From: an uncultured Pseudomonadota bacterium
Lineage (GTDB): Bacteria > Pseudomonadota > Gammaproteobacteria > Steroidobacterales > Steroidobacteraceae
NCBI GenBank assembly: GCA_946479515.1
Contig: CAMLGF010000011.1
Location: 19,493-83,492 of the forward strand
DNA: 64,000 bases
Direction: 5' to 3'
The notes beneath the pieces are model-generated. The model saw nothing but the letters and a program-made list of their open reading frames with translations, was not told where the DNA came from and ran no database searches. Shown one piece after another: positions 47,303 through 56,274 of this stretch (position 1 is the stretch's first letter; each line of letters starts with the position of its first letter). The translations under genes and the position numbers were made by a program.

Positions 47303-49945
47303 ATGAACACGCGCCTGTCCGAGCACACGCCCATGATGCAGCAGTACCTGCGCATCAAGGCCGAACATCCGCACTCGCTGGTGTTCTATCGCATGGGCGA
47401 TTTCTACGAGCTCTTCTACGACGACGCGCGGCGCGCGGCCAGGCTGATCGACATCACCCTGACCTCGCGCGGCCAGTCGGCCGGTGAGCCGATTCCCATG
47501 GCGGGCGTGCCGCATCACAGCGTGGACAACTATCTCGCGCGCCTGGTGCGCAAGGGCGAGTCGGTGGCCATCTGCGAGCAGATGGGCGACCCGGCGAAAT
47601 CCAAGGGCCCGGTCGAGCGCCAGGTGGTGCGGGTGGTCACCCCGGGCACGGTCACCGACGACGCCCTGCTCGAGCAACGTCGCGAAACGCTGGTTGCCGC
47701 CATGACGCGGCGCTCGGGCCGGGAGGGCGTGAGCTTCGGCATCGCCTGGCTGGACCTGGCCGCGGGCCGTTTCAGCGTCATGGAAGTAGATAGTCCCGCG
47801 GCGCTGGAAGCCGAGCTCGAACGCCTGAAGCCGGCCGAACTGCTGGTGCCGGAAGATCAATCGCGCGAGCTGAGCGCGATGCCGGGCGCCCTGGCGGCGG
47901 GCACGCAGCGCGTGCGCCCGCCCTGGCATTTCGAGCTGGCCAGCGCGTCGCGGCTGCTGACCGATCAGCTCGGCACGCTGGATCTGCGCGGCTTCGGCGC
48001 CGACGACTTGCCACTGGCGATCTGCGCGGCGGGCGCCCTGCTGCAATACGTGCGCGAGACGCAGAAGACGGCGCTGCCGCACGTCACCTCGCTGTGCGTG
48101 GAAGAGCGCGGCGACGCCCTGCAGCTCGATGCCGCGACGCGGCGCAATCTGGAAATCGACGCGTCGCTGTCGGGCCAGGACTCCGCGACCCTGTTCGCGT
48201 TGCTGGACGCCACCGTCACGCCCATGGGCTCGCGCAACCTGCGCCGCTGGCTCAACCGGCCCCTGACCAATCAGCAGGAGCTGCGCCGGCGCGACCAGGC
48301 GATCGCGTTGCTCTTGGACGCGCGCCGCTTCGAGAGCCTGCGCGAGCCGCTGCGCGCGGTCGGCGACGTGGAACGGATTCTGTCCCGCGTGGCCCTGCGC
48401 AGCGCGCGGCCGCGCGATCTCACCGCACTGCGCGCCTCGCTCGGCGTGTTGCCGGCGGTGCGCGCCTCGCTGGCGCGCATCGAGGCGCCTCTGGTCGCCG
48501 AGCTGGCGAAGTCCATCGGCGAACATGCCGACGTCGTCCAACTACTGCAGGAAGCCATCGCCGAGGAGCCGTCGGTGATGGTGCGCGATGGCGACGTGAT
48601 CGCCCCGGGCTACGACGCGGAACTCGACGAACTGCGCCGTATATCGACGCATACCGACGAGTTCCTGCTGGAACTCGAGAAGCGCGAGCGTGAACGCTCG
48701 GGCATACCCTCGCTGCGACTGTCGTACAACCGGGTCTCGGGATTCTTCATCGAGGTGAACCGCTCGCAGGCCGAGGGCGTGCCGAAGGAGTACATCCGCC
48801 GGCAGACGGTGAAGAACGCCGAGCGATTCATCACGCCGGAGCTCAAGAGCTTCGAGGACAAGGTACTGGGCGCGCGCGAGAAGGCGCTGGCGCGCGAGCG
48901 CGAGCTGTACGACGGCGTGCTGACCCGGCTCATTGACCGCCTCGGCGCGCTGCAGGCGACCGCGGGGGCGCTCGCCACCGTGGACACGCTGTGCGCGCTG
49001 GCCGAGCGCGCCGCGGCGCTGCACTGGGTGGAGCCGAAGCTGGTGGCGGAGACCTGCATCGAGATCCGTGGCGGCCGCCACCCGGTGGTGGAACATTTCA
49101 TCGACGGCGCCTTCGTCCCCAACGACTTGGTGCTGGATGCCTCGCGGCGCATGCTCATCATCACGGGCCCGAACATGGGCGGCAAGTCCACCTACATGCG
49201 CCAGGGCGCGCTGATTGCGCTGCTCGCGCACACCGGCAGCTTCGTGCCCGCGGACTCCTGCACGCTCGGCCCGCTGGATCGCATCTTCACCCGCATCGGC
49301 GCGGGCGACGACCTGGCGGGCGGCCGCTCCACCTTCATGGTGGAGATGACCGAGGCCGCGAACATCCTCAACAACGCCACGGACAAGAGCCTGATTCTCA
49401 TGGACGAGATCGGCCGCGGCACCAGCACCTACGACGGCCTGTCGCTGGCCTGGGCGGTGGCGCGGCACATCGCGCGCGTGAACCGCTCGTTCACCTTGTT
49501 CGCGACTCACTACTTCGAACTCACCAACCTGGCGCAGGAGATCGAGGGCATCGCCAACGTGCATCTGGACGCCACCGAGCATCGCGACGGCATCGTATTC
49601 CTGCACGCGGTGAAAGAAGGCCCCGCGAGCCGCAGCTACGGCCTCGCGGTGGCGCAGCTCGCCGGCGTGCCGCGCGAGACCATCGCCGCCGCGCGCGAAT
49701 ACCTTGCGGCGCTGGAGAAGGACGCCGTGGGTGGCCCGGGCGCGGCCGTCTCGTCCGCGGGCCGCGCACGGGGCCGAAACCCGGCGACGCCGCAGGCCCA
49801 ACTACCGCTCGAACCACCGCCGCCACCGCCGCCGGATCCGCGGCTGCTCGAGCTCGAGGCAGCCGTGCGCGCCGTGGACGCGGACGACCTCACGCCGCGC
49901 GCGGCGCTCGAGCTCGTGTACAGGCTGCGCGCACTGCTCGGCTGA
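47303..49945 (+). CDS. mutS: DNA mismatch repair protein MutS
   Basis: An 880-residue mismatch sensor ATPase. The mismatch-binding motif FYELFYDDA (Phe-x-Glu) lies near residue 33. Domain V has Walker [13 protein letters not shown] near 621, the [18 protein letters not shown] signature, and Walker [18 protein letters not shown] proline run ([19 protein letters not shown]) links to a C-terminal helix that serves tetramer formation. The length is normal. Confidence 0.97.
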   Translation: MNTRLSEHTPMMQQYLRIKAEHPHSLVFYRMGDFYELFYDDARRAARLIDITLTSRGQSAGEPIPMAGVPHHSVDNYLARLVRKGESVAICEQMGDPAKSKGPVERQVVRVVTPGTVTDDALLEQRRETLVAAMTRRSGREGVSFGIAWLDLAAGRFSVMEVDSPAALEAELERLKPAELLVPEDQSRELSAMPGALAAGTQRVRPPWHFELASASRLLTDQLGTLDLRGFGADDLPLAICAAGALLQYVRETQKTALPHVTSLCVEERGDALQLDAATRRNLEIDASLSGQDSATLFALLDATVTPMGSRNLRRWLNRPLTNQQELRRRDQAIALLLDARRFESLREPLRAVGDVERILSRVALRSARPRDLTALRASLGVLPAVRASLARIEAPLVAELAKSIGEHADVVQLLQEAIAEEPSVMVRDGDVIAPGYDAELDELRRISTHTDEFLLELEKRERERSGIPSLRLSYNRVSGFFIEVNRSQAEGVPKEYIRRQTVKNAERFITPELKSFEDKVLGAREKALARERELYDGVLTRLIDRLGALQATAGALATVDTLCALAERAAALHWVEPKLVAETCIEIRGGRHPVVEHFIDGAFVPNDLVLDASRRMLIITGPNMGGKSTYMRQGALIALLAHTGSFVPADSCTLGPLDRIFTRIGAGDDLAGGRSTFMVEMTEAANILNNATDKSLILMDEIGRGTSTYDGLSLAWAVARHIARVNRSFTLFATHYFELTNLAQEIEGIANVHLDATEHRDGIVFLHAVKEGPASRSYGLAVAQLAGVPRETIAAAREYLAALEKDAVGGPGAAVSSAGRARGRNPATPQAQLPLEPPPPPPPDPRLLELEAAVRAVDADDLTPRAALELVYRLRALLG

Positions 49946-50039
49946 AGATAACTAACCACCGGGCGTCAGAACCGGCCCGGTCGTGACACAATCCCTGGAA
50001 GCCCGTCGATCGCGACCGCGGCTTTACAGGGAGACAAAC

Positions 50040-53000
50040 ATGATTCGCACGCTCGTGCGCCGCTATCTGATCGGCGCGCTGGGGCTGGCTGCTGCCAGCC
50101 TGGTTCAGGCGCAGACCCTCGAGATCTGGGCGGGCGGTGCCACCACACGCGACGCGCCCGCCGACCAGGTGCCGGTGGCCCCGCTCGCCGTCGCCATCGG
50201 GCCCGATGGCAAAGTGCATGTGCTGGACGGCGCGCGCAACCGGCTCATCAGGCTGGATCCGACGACGGGCACGGCCACGGCGCTGCCCGGCCTGGACGCG
50301 CCTTCGCCCTGGAAACCGCCGCCGCCCGAGTTCAACGTCTGGGACGGCCGCGGCGTCGCGGTGAATGCCGACAACGAGCTGGTCGTCTCCACGAGCTCCG
50401 GCCTTTACCAGGCCGACCTCGTCAACGGCGAGCTGATCGACATCACCGAATGGGCCGGTCCGTACGGCGCCGATGCGCACATGGCCTTCGACGCCAATGG
50501 ACGGCTGTATTTCCCGAAGACGGGCACCAGCGGCATCTGGTTCCGCGAGCCCTGGGGCGAGATCCGCGTACTCGCCGGCGAGTATGGACCCGGATTCAGC
50601 GGTGACGGTGGCCCGGCGCAGTGGGCCACCCTCGACCAACCGCATGGCGTCGCCGTCGATTCGGCCGGCAATGTCTACATCGCCGACACCAACAATCACC
50701 GGGTGCGTCGCGTGTCCATCGACACCGGCATCATCGACACGGTGGCCGGCACGGGCAGCCCGTACTTCAACGGCGATGGCCTGCTCGCGACGGCTTCGAA
50801 CATCGGCTCACCCCAAGCCGTGGCCCTCGATGCCGCCGGCAATCTCTACATCCAGGATTCGGACAACGCGCGCATCCGTCGCGTGGACGCGCAGACCGGG
50901 ATCATGACGACGGTCGCGGGAAACGGCGAGATCGGGACGTCCGGCGACGGCGGCCCGGCCACGAACGCGGCCATCGCGCTCATCTGGGGCAACATCGCCG
51001 TCGATGCGGCCGGCAATCTCTACCTGGCCGAGATGGGTGGCAACCGTCTGCGGCGGGTGGATGTCGCCACCGGCGTCATCGAGACCGTGCTGGGCAATGG
51101 CACCATGACTTTCTGCGCGGAGATGTCCACGCGCCGCAGCGCCTGCCTGGGGCTGCCCGGCGGCCTGGCGCTGGACGAGAACGACGATCTGCTGATCGCG
51201 GATACCGGCAATCAGCGGTTGCGCAAGGTCCTGCAGTCATCCGAGGACTTCTACACCATCGCCGGCAAGGGCTACGTGTGGCCCGACTCCGGCGACGGCG
51301 GCCCGGCGAGCGACGCCGGGTTCCCGGACCTGCGCAAGCTCTCGCTGGATGGCGCGGGCAATCTCTACATTGCCGGCGGCACCGGTAACCGCGTGCGTCG
51401 CATCGACAAGGCCACCGGAATCATCAGCACGGTTGCGGGAACCGGCGACCAGGGCTTCAGTGGCGACGGTGGGCCCGCGACCGAGGCTCGCTTCAGCTGG
51501 ATCAATCACGCGGTGGTGGGGCCGGACGGCGATCTGTACCTCTCGGATGCGAACAATCACCGCGTGCGACGCGTGTCCGCCTCCACGGGCATCGTGAGCA
51601 CGATCGCCGGCAACGGTCTGACTACCGGCCCGCTGGGAGATGGCGGTGCCGCGACCTCGGCTTCGCTCGCACAGCCGGACACGCTGCGCTTCGACAGCCA
51701 GGGAAATCTGCTGATCGGCGACGCCGGCCACGCGCGCATCCGGCGCGTGGACCGGGCCACCGGCATCATCACCACTCTGGCGGGCAACGGTTCCTGGACC
51801 AGCAGTGGGAATGGCGGGCCGGCCACGGCCGCCGCGCTCGGCCGGGGCGCGGCGAATTTCGCGCTCGATGCCGGCGGCAACCTCTATCTAGCCGGGTCCG
51901 GGGCCCTGCGTCGCATCGACGCGGACACCGGCATCATCGACAGCGTCACGCCGCCCTGGGGCCTGAATACGCCGGAAGGCAAAGGCATTCAGAGTCCCGA
52001 GGCCATGGAGTTCGACTCCACCGGCAGGTTGTACATAGCGGATTCCGACGAAAACCTGGTCTTTCGCGTGAGCGATCTGCCCGTCGAGCAGCCGGACTCC
52101 ACGCCGCCGTTGATCGCGGCGTCGGTAACCGGGGCGGCTGGCGACAACGGCTGGTACGTGGGTGATGTGCAGGTGAGCTGGTCGGTCACGGATGCGGAAT
52201 CCGCTATCGGCGCGACCACGGGCTGCGAGACCCGCACGGTGGTCAGCGACACCGGCGGCGTCAGCTTCACTTGCTCGGCCACCTCCGACGGGGGCACCGC
52301 GACGAGTTCGGTGGTCATCAAGCGCGACGCCACACCGCCGGCATTGCAGTTCGGCGCGAAGACGCCGGCGGCGGATGCCTCCGGCTGGAATTCCGGCGAC
52401 GTCAGCATTGCGTTCACGGTGAGCGATGCGCTCTCGGGCATTGCGCAGGCCGATGCCAGCCCCGTCGTGATCGGCGGCGAAGGCACGGGTCTCGTCGAGT
52501 ACGTGCACCTGCGCGATCAGGCCGGCAATTCGCTCGTGGTGCCGACGGCGCCGGTGAACATCGACCGCACCGCGCCGCTGATCCAGCCCGTCGTGAGCGG
52601 ACCCCTCGGCACGAACGCCTGGTACGTGGGCGATGTGCAGCTCACCTGGAGCATCGACGAACTGCCGGCGAGCATCCGCGGCAGCTCGGGTTGCGAGCCG
52701 GCGAGCGTCACCAGCGATACGGCCGGCGTGACCTTCACCTGCACCGTGACGTCGGCGGGCGGCGTCGCCAGCCAGAGCGTGACGGTGAAGCGCGATGCGA
52801 CGGCCCCCGAGCTCAACTTCGGCACGCCCTCGCCCGTGCCGAATTCCTATGGCTGGAACAAGACGAGCGTGAGCGTGCCCTTCACGAGCAGCGATGCACT
52901 CTCGGGCGTGGCCAACACCAGCAGCACGAGCCCGCTGGTGATCGCCAGCGAAGGTGCCGGAGTCACGGGCACGGTGACCGTCACGGACGCGGCGGGCAAT

Positions 53001-53624
53001 TCCGCCGAGTTCACGACCGTGGCGCGCAACATCGACAAGACCGCGCCGATCGTCGAGGTCACCAGTCCTGCGCAAGGTGCAACCTATGGGTTCTATCAGA
53101 ACGTGCCCGCGGAGTTCGCCTGCGTCGACGTCTCGCTGAATACCTGCAAAGGCACGGTGGCGGACGGCTCGCCGGTCAATACCCGCGTGGCGGGCGCGCG
53201 CACGTTCACGGTCACCGGCAAGGATCGCGTGGGCTTCACCACCTCGGTGACGCGCAACTTCACGGTCGCATCCGCTTTCAACTTCGAGGGCTTCCTCGCG
53301 CCCGCGAGCGCACCGCCGACGCTCAACCTGGTGGCGCGCGGCAGCTTGGTGCCCGTGCGCTGGCAGTTGCCGGACGGGAATGGCGGCTTCGTCAGCAACC
53401 CGGCCTCCTTCGCCTCGGCCTCGGTGGGTTGGCTCAGCTGCGGCAATGCGCCCGCCGTGCCGCTCACGGATACGGCGTCGGGCGCGGCCGGCATTTCCTT
53501 CGATGCCGCGACCCACTCGTTCACGTACAACTGGCAGACGGGTTCGAGCTGGACAGGCTGCCGCAAGCTGACCATCAAGCTGCGCGACAAGTCGCTGCAC
53601 GAGCTGCGCTTCAGATTCCAATGA
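50040..53624 (+). CDS. Secreted NHL-propeller protein with Ig-like repeats and C-terminal PxKF-like domain
   Basis: A 1194-residue exported protein (signal peptide 1-23, ending SLVQAQ). Residues about 25-680 are NHL repeats with the motif GFSGDGGPA ... GVAVDSAGNVYIADTNNHRVRRV, at least nine, forming probably two propellers. Two Ig-like repeats follow (about 690-780 and 860-950), each with GDNGWYVGDVQVSWSV-like openings, paired with weaker SFTCSATSDGG strands, then a third. The end (VPVRWQLPDGNGGFVS ... GCRKLTIKLRDKSLHEL) matches the PxKF pattern. No enzyme motif is seen. Adhesin or surface binding is a guess. AGGGAG precedes the ATG. Confidence 0.8.
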   Translation: MIRTLVRRYLIGALGLAAASLVQAQTLEIWAGGATTRDAPADQVPVAPLAVAIGPDGKVHVLDGARNRLIRLDPTTGTATALPGLDAPSPWKPPPPEFNVWDGRGVAVNADNELVVSTSSGLYQADLVNGELIDITEWAGPYGADAHMAFDANGRLYFPKTGTSGIWFREPWGEIRVLAGEYGPGFSGDGGPAQWATLDQPHGVAVDSAGNVYIADTNNHRVRRVSIDTGIIDTVAGTGSPYFNGDGLLATASNIGSPQAVALDAAGNLYIQDSDNARIRRVDAQTGIMTTVAGNGEIGTSGDGGPATNAAIALIWGNIAVDAAGNLYLAEMGGNRLRRVDVATGVIETVLGNGTMTFCAEMSTRRSACLGLPGGLALDENDDLLIADTGNQRLRKVLQSSEDFYTIAGKGYVWPDSGDGGPASDAGFPDLRKLSLDGAGNLYIAGGTGNRVRRIDKATGIISTVAGTGDQGFSGDGGPATEARFSWINHAVVGPDGDLYLSDANNHRVRRVSASTGIVSTIAGNGLTTGPLGDGGAATSASLAQPDTLRFDSQGNLLIGDAGHARIRRVDRATGIITTLAGNGSWTSSGNGGPATAAALGRGAANFALDAGGNLYLAGSGALRRIDADTGIIDSVTPPWGLNTPEGKGIQSPEAMEFDSTGRLYIADSDENLVFRVSDLPVEQPDSTPPLIAASVTGAAGDNGWYVGDVQVSWSVTDAESAIGATTGCETRTVVSDTGGVSFTCSATSDGGTATSSVVIKRDATPPALQFGAKTPAADASGWNSGDVSIAFTVSDALSGIAQADASPVVIGGEGTGLVEYVHLRDQAGNSLVVPTAPVNIDRTAPLIQPVVSGPLGTNAWYVGDVQLTWSIDELPASIRGSSGCEPASVTSDTAGVTFTCTVTSAGGVASQSVTVKRDATAPELNFGTPSPVPNSYGWNKTSVSVPFTSSDALSGVANTSSTSPLVIASEGAGVTGTVTVTDAAGNSAEFTTVARNIDKTAPIVEVTSPAQGATYGFYQNVPAEFACVDVSLNTCKGTVADGSPVNTRVAGARTFTVTGKDRVGFTTSVTRNFTVASAFNFEGFLAPASAPPTLNLVARGSLVPVRWQLPDGNGGFVSNPASFASASVGWLSCGNAPAVPLTDTASGAAGISFDAATHSFTYNWQTGSSWTGCRKLTIKLRDKSLHELRFRFQ

Positions 53625-53746
53625 GTTGGGGATCCGTTCGCGGCAGCGAGGCCGCGGATTCGTCTGACAGGAGGGCTCTCCGACGCCGATAGGACGTCGG
53701 GGGGCCCACTTGAGATTCTCGCGGCCGGAATAGCCGAGAGAAATCG

Positions 53747-54715
53747 ATGATCAGCGCCAGACGCATGCTCTTCAATGCCGCCACCTTCATTCCTGGAGTG
53801 GCGAGACTCCCCCCGGTGAAAAAGGTGTTCCAGCGTCGCTCGATCGGCACGCATGGCACCAACGAGGCTCGCTACTGCTATTCGGTGTGGCTGCGGCATC
53901 TGAGCAGCGCTGCGGCGGCTGGGCTGGACACGGATCCGAAGTCGATCGCCGAGCTCGGCCCCGGCGACTCCATCGGCATCGGCATCGCCGCGGTGCTCAC
54001 CGGGGCGGAGCGCTACTACGCCTTCGACGTGGTGGCGCATGCGAACACCCCGCGCAATCTGGCGATCTTCGATGAACTGGTCGAGCTGTTCCGCGCGCGC
54101 GCCGCGATCCCGGATGGCTCCGAGTACCCGCGTGTCGGACCGACGCTGCCTGACTACCGCTTCCCCGATCAGCTGCTGAGCGCCGAGCGCATGCGGGCCG
54201 CGCTCGAGCCGCGGCGCCTGGCGCGCATCCGCTCATCCATCGAGCAGACGGAGTCGGCCGACTCGATGATGCAGTACCGCGCGCCGTGGAGCACGCAGGG
54301 CGCGGTCGCGCGCAACACGCTCGATCTCGTGTTCTCGCAGGCGGTGCTCGAACACGTCGATGGTCTGCCCGAGGTGTACCGCGCCATCTACGCCTGGCTC
54401 AAGCCGGGCGGCTACATGTCGCACCAGATCGATTTCAAGTGTCACGCGTCGGCGCGCGAGTGGAACGGCCACTGGACCTACTCCGACCTCATGTGGAACG
54501 TGGTGCGCGGCAAGGACATCTGGCTCATCAACCGCCAGCCCTACTCGGTGCATCTCAAGCTGATGAAATCGAGCGGCTTCCGGGTGGTGAACGAACAGAT
54601 CGTGACCACCGCCTCGCGCATCACCCGCGCGCAGCTCGCACCGAAGTTCCGGCTGATTCCCGACAGCGACCTGTCGACGTCCGAGGCCTACGTCCTCGCC
54701 GTGAAGCCGGTCTGA
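53747..54715 (+). CDS. SAM-dependent methyltransferase-like protein
   Basis: A 322-residue protein with a class I methyltransferase core: motif I is AELGPGDSIGIGIAAVL (about 68-84), the acidic end of beta-2 is YYAFDVVAHA, and NTLDLVFSQAVLEHVDGLPE followed by YAWLKPGGYMSHQID are motifs II-III. The N-terminus lacks a signal. Similar proteins occur with glycan and lipopolysaccharide genes, but no such neighbours are present. The stop lies directly before the left REP of the RAYT element. Confidence 0.8.
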   Translation: MISARRMLFNAATFIPGVARLPPVKKVFQRRSIGTHGTNEARYCYSVWLRHLSSAAAAGLDTDPKSIAELGPGDSIGIGIAAVLTGAERYYAFDVVAHANTPRNLAIFDELVELFRARAAIPDGSEYPRVGPTLPDYRFPDQLLSAERMRAALEPRRLARIRSSIEQTESADSMMQYRAPWSTQGAVARNTLDLVFSQAVLEHVDGLPEVYRAIYAWLKPGGYMSHQIDFKCHASAREWNGHWTYSDLMWNVVRGKDIWLINRQPYSVHLKLMKSSGFRVVNEQIVTTASRITRAQLAPKFRLIPDSDLSTSEAYVLAVKPV

Positions 54716-54747
54716 AATTGGGGACATGCCTGATTTTCGTTGTCACA
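54716..54747 (+). repeat. Left REP sequence of the RAYT element
   Basis: 32 bp starting AATTGGGGACATGCCTGATT and ending TGTCACA, placed immediately after the methyltransferase stop. Inverted copy at 55481-55512. Confidence 0.8.
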
Positions 54748-54822
54748 ATTCATCGCTAAGCAGGCGTTCCGGGCAAATTCTCGAGCTCCCGATGCGCGCA
54801 CGTCGCGGCCTACGATGCGCGC

Positions 54823-55485
54823 ATGCCACGGACCTCACGTGCCACCGTCGCCGGCCACTGTTATCACGCTCTCAACCGCGGCAACAACCGCGCGCAGCGG
54901 TTTCACGATACGGCGGACTATCGCGAGTTCCTCTGGCTGATGGCGGAGGCGAGCGATCGCATTCCACTTCCATTGCTCGGTGCATGCCTGATGCCCAACC
55001 ACGTCCACCTGGTGGTGCAGCCCGCGCACGACGATGCGCTGGCCCGGTGGATGCACTGGTTGTTTGCGAACTACTCGCGTCGCTTTCACCAGCGATACGG
55101 AACCACGGGACGCGTCTGGGAAAATCGCTACCGGGCGTTCGCCATCCAGGGCGATGCGCATCTGCTGACGGTGCTGCGCTACGTGGAACGCAACGCACTG
55201 CGCGCCAATCTCACCGATCGCGCAGAGAATTGGCAGTGGGGCAGCCTCAGCTGGCGCAACAGCCGCAGCCCGCCGGTTGCGCTGGTGACGTCACCCATTG
55301 CGCTACCAGCCGACTGGGTGAATGTGGTCAATGAGCCCCATACCGAGGAAGAACTCGCGGCGATCAGGAACAGCGTGAACCGGCAGTGTCCGTATGGCGC
55401 GGCCGACTGGACCCGCCGTACCGCGGAAGAACTGGGGCTCGCTCCTTCGCTGGCGCGGCGTGGCAGGCCCAGGCGTCAAATGTGA
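54823..55485 (+). CDS. REP-associated tyrosine transposase (RAYT, Y1/HUH family)
   Basis: A 220-residue single-strand endonuclease. The HUH motif is MPNHVHLVV (His60, His62), and the nucleophile is Tyr120 in VLRYVERNALRA. GRVWENRYRAF is the usual middle block, and a basic tail (RRGRPRRQM) may bind the REP hairpin. RAYTs cut and join REP/BIME sequences; flanking REPs here and a BIME at 56156 are its likely substrates. Length and motifs look intact. Confidence 0.92.
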   Translation: MPRTSRATVAGHCYHALNRGNNRAQRFHDTADYREFLWLMAEASDRIPLPLLGACLMPNHVHLVVQPAHDDALARWMHWLFANYSRRFHQRYGTTGRVWENRYRAFAIQGDAHLLTVLRYVERNALRANLTDRAENWQWGSLSWRNSRSPPVALVTSPIALPADWVNVVNEPHTEEELAAIRNSVNRQCPYGAADWTRRTAEELGLAPSLARRGRPRRQM

Positions 55486-55512
55486 CAGCCAGAATCAGGC
55501 ATGTCCCCAATT
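55481..55512 (-). repeat. Right REP sequence of the RAYT element
   Basis: Inverted copy of 54716-54747 with three mismatches near the middle. It overlaps the last codon and stop of the transposase and ends 3 bp before the hydrolase stop (55515). Confidence 0.8.
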
Positions 55513-55514
55513 AT

Positions 55515-56174
55515 TTACGAATCAAAGCGGCCCGTCGCGAGGAAGGTACTCACCTGATGCGCGACTCGCGCGCTCGCCAGCATGCCCATGTGGCTCACGG
55601 GCAGCGCCAGGTGCGCTTTGGCTCCGGGGAGTCTGGTTTCGCTCACCCCCACGGTGCCATCGAAAGCTTCATCGAACTTCGTGAACAACCGACCCAGGCC
55701 GACAGCCGTGGTGCCCGCGATGATGCCCAGCTCGTTCTGGCAGGCCCAGCTGCGCGGCTCGCAGTCGCGCACCAGCTCGGCATCGACCAGGGGGCCGATC
55801 ATGCGGCGCATGAGCGCGTGCTTCGCGACGGTACGCGCCGAGCGGCTGCCGATGAGGGGCGAGCCCAGGATCACGACGCGCCCCGGCCTGGGGCAGGGAT
55901 ACTTCTGGAAGTAGCGGCACAGCAGTACGCCACCGAAGCTGTGGCCAATGAAATGCACGTGTTCGGCGTCGATGCGCTCCACGTAGCGCGCCAGCTGGCC
56001 CACCGCCTGCTCCATGGAGCCACGCACGGTGGGATAGCTGAATCGGTACGTGTCGCAGCCATGCGCTCGCGCAACGCGGCGCCGAAGCAGCGTCAGCTCC
56101 GCGCCGTTAAGCCAGAGGCCGTGGACGAAGATCGCCGCGGTGGGGGATTGGGGGGAATTGGGGACATGCTTCAT
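55515..56174 (-). CDS. Lipase-like alpha/beta hydrolase starting inside a REP palindrome
   Basis: A 219-residue alpha/beta hydrolase. AIFVHGLWLNGAELTLLRRR is the oxyanion region; the nucleophile is Ser in FIGHSFGGVLLCRY, and a C-terminal His in LPVSHMGMLAS is the expected base. Similar small hydrolases are triacylglycerol-lipase-like, of unknown substrate. The only convincing ATG (56174) lies in the left arm of the 56156-56258 palindrome, so the first five or six residues (MKHVPN) are repeat-encoded. The frame stays open upstream to 56387 without a better start. The gene may have lost its native 5' end. Confidence 0.75.
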   Translation of the reverse strand: MKHVPNSPQSPTAAIFVHGLWLNGAELTLLRRRVARAHGCDTYRFSYPTVRGSMEQAVGQLARYVERIDAEHVHFIGHSFGGVLLCRYFQKYPCPRPGRVVILGSPLIGSRSARTVAKHALMRRMIGPLVDAELVRDCEPRSWACQNELGIIAGTTAVGLGRLFTKFDEAFDGTVGVSETRLPGAKAHLALPVSHMGMLASARVAHQVSTFLATGRFDS

Positions 56175-56258
56175 TTCGCTTGTCACAATCGACTGCGAAT
56201 TTCGACGCTCAAAGGGCGCACGCGATTGTGACAAGCGAAATGAAGCATGTCCCCAATT
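56156..56258. repeat. BIME: perfect 36-bp inverted REP pair
   Basis: Arms 56156-56191 and 56223-56258 are exact 36-bp inverted copies around a 31-bp centre. Pairing continues into G/C runs outside with one bulge (about 56147-56267). The arms share GGGGACATGC and TTGTCACA with the RAYT repeats. It lies between aspS and the hydrolase gene. Confidence 0.88.
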
Positions 56259-56274
56259 TCCCCCCAATGCCCTC

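Larger units (their letters stand above)
54716..55512 (+). mobile_element. RAYT element bounded by REP inverted repeats
   Basis: 797 bp. The left repeat is 54716-54747 and the right is 55481-55512, inverted, 29 of 32 bp alike. They share the GGGGACATGCC core also found in the 56156-56258 palindrome, and enclose a Y1-type transposase gene. The right repeat overlaps the transposase stop. Confidence 0.82.

Noticed and set aside
51888..53621. 577-codon minus-strand frame opposite the NHL protein
   Set aside because: Complementary shadow of repeated codons in the NHL and Ig repeats; its pattern repeats only because the real gene does.
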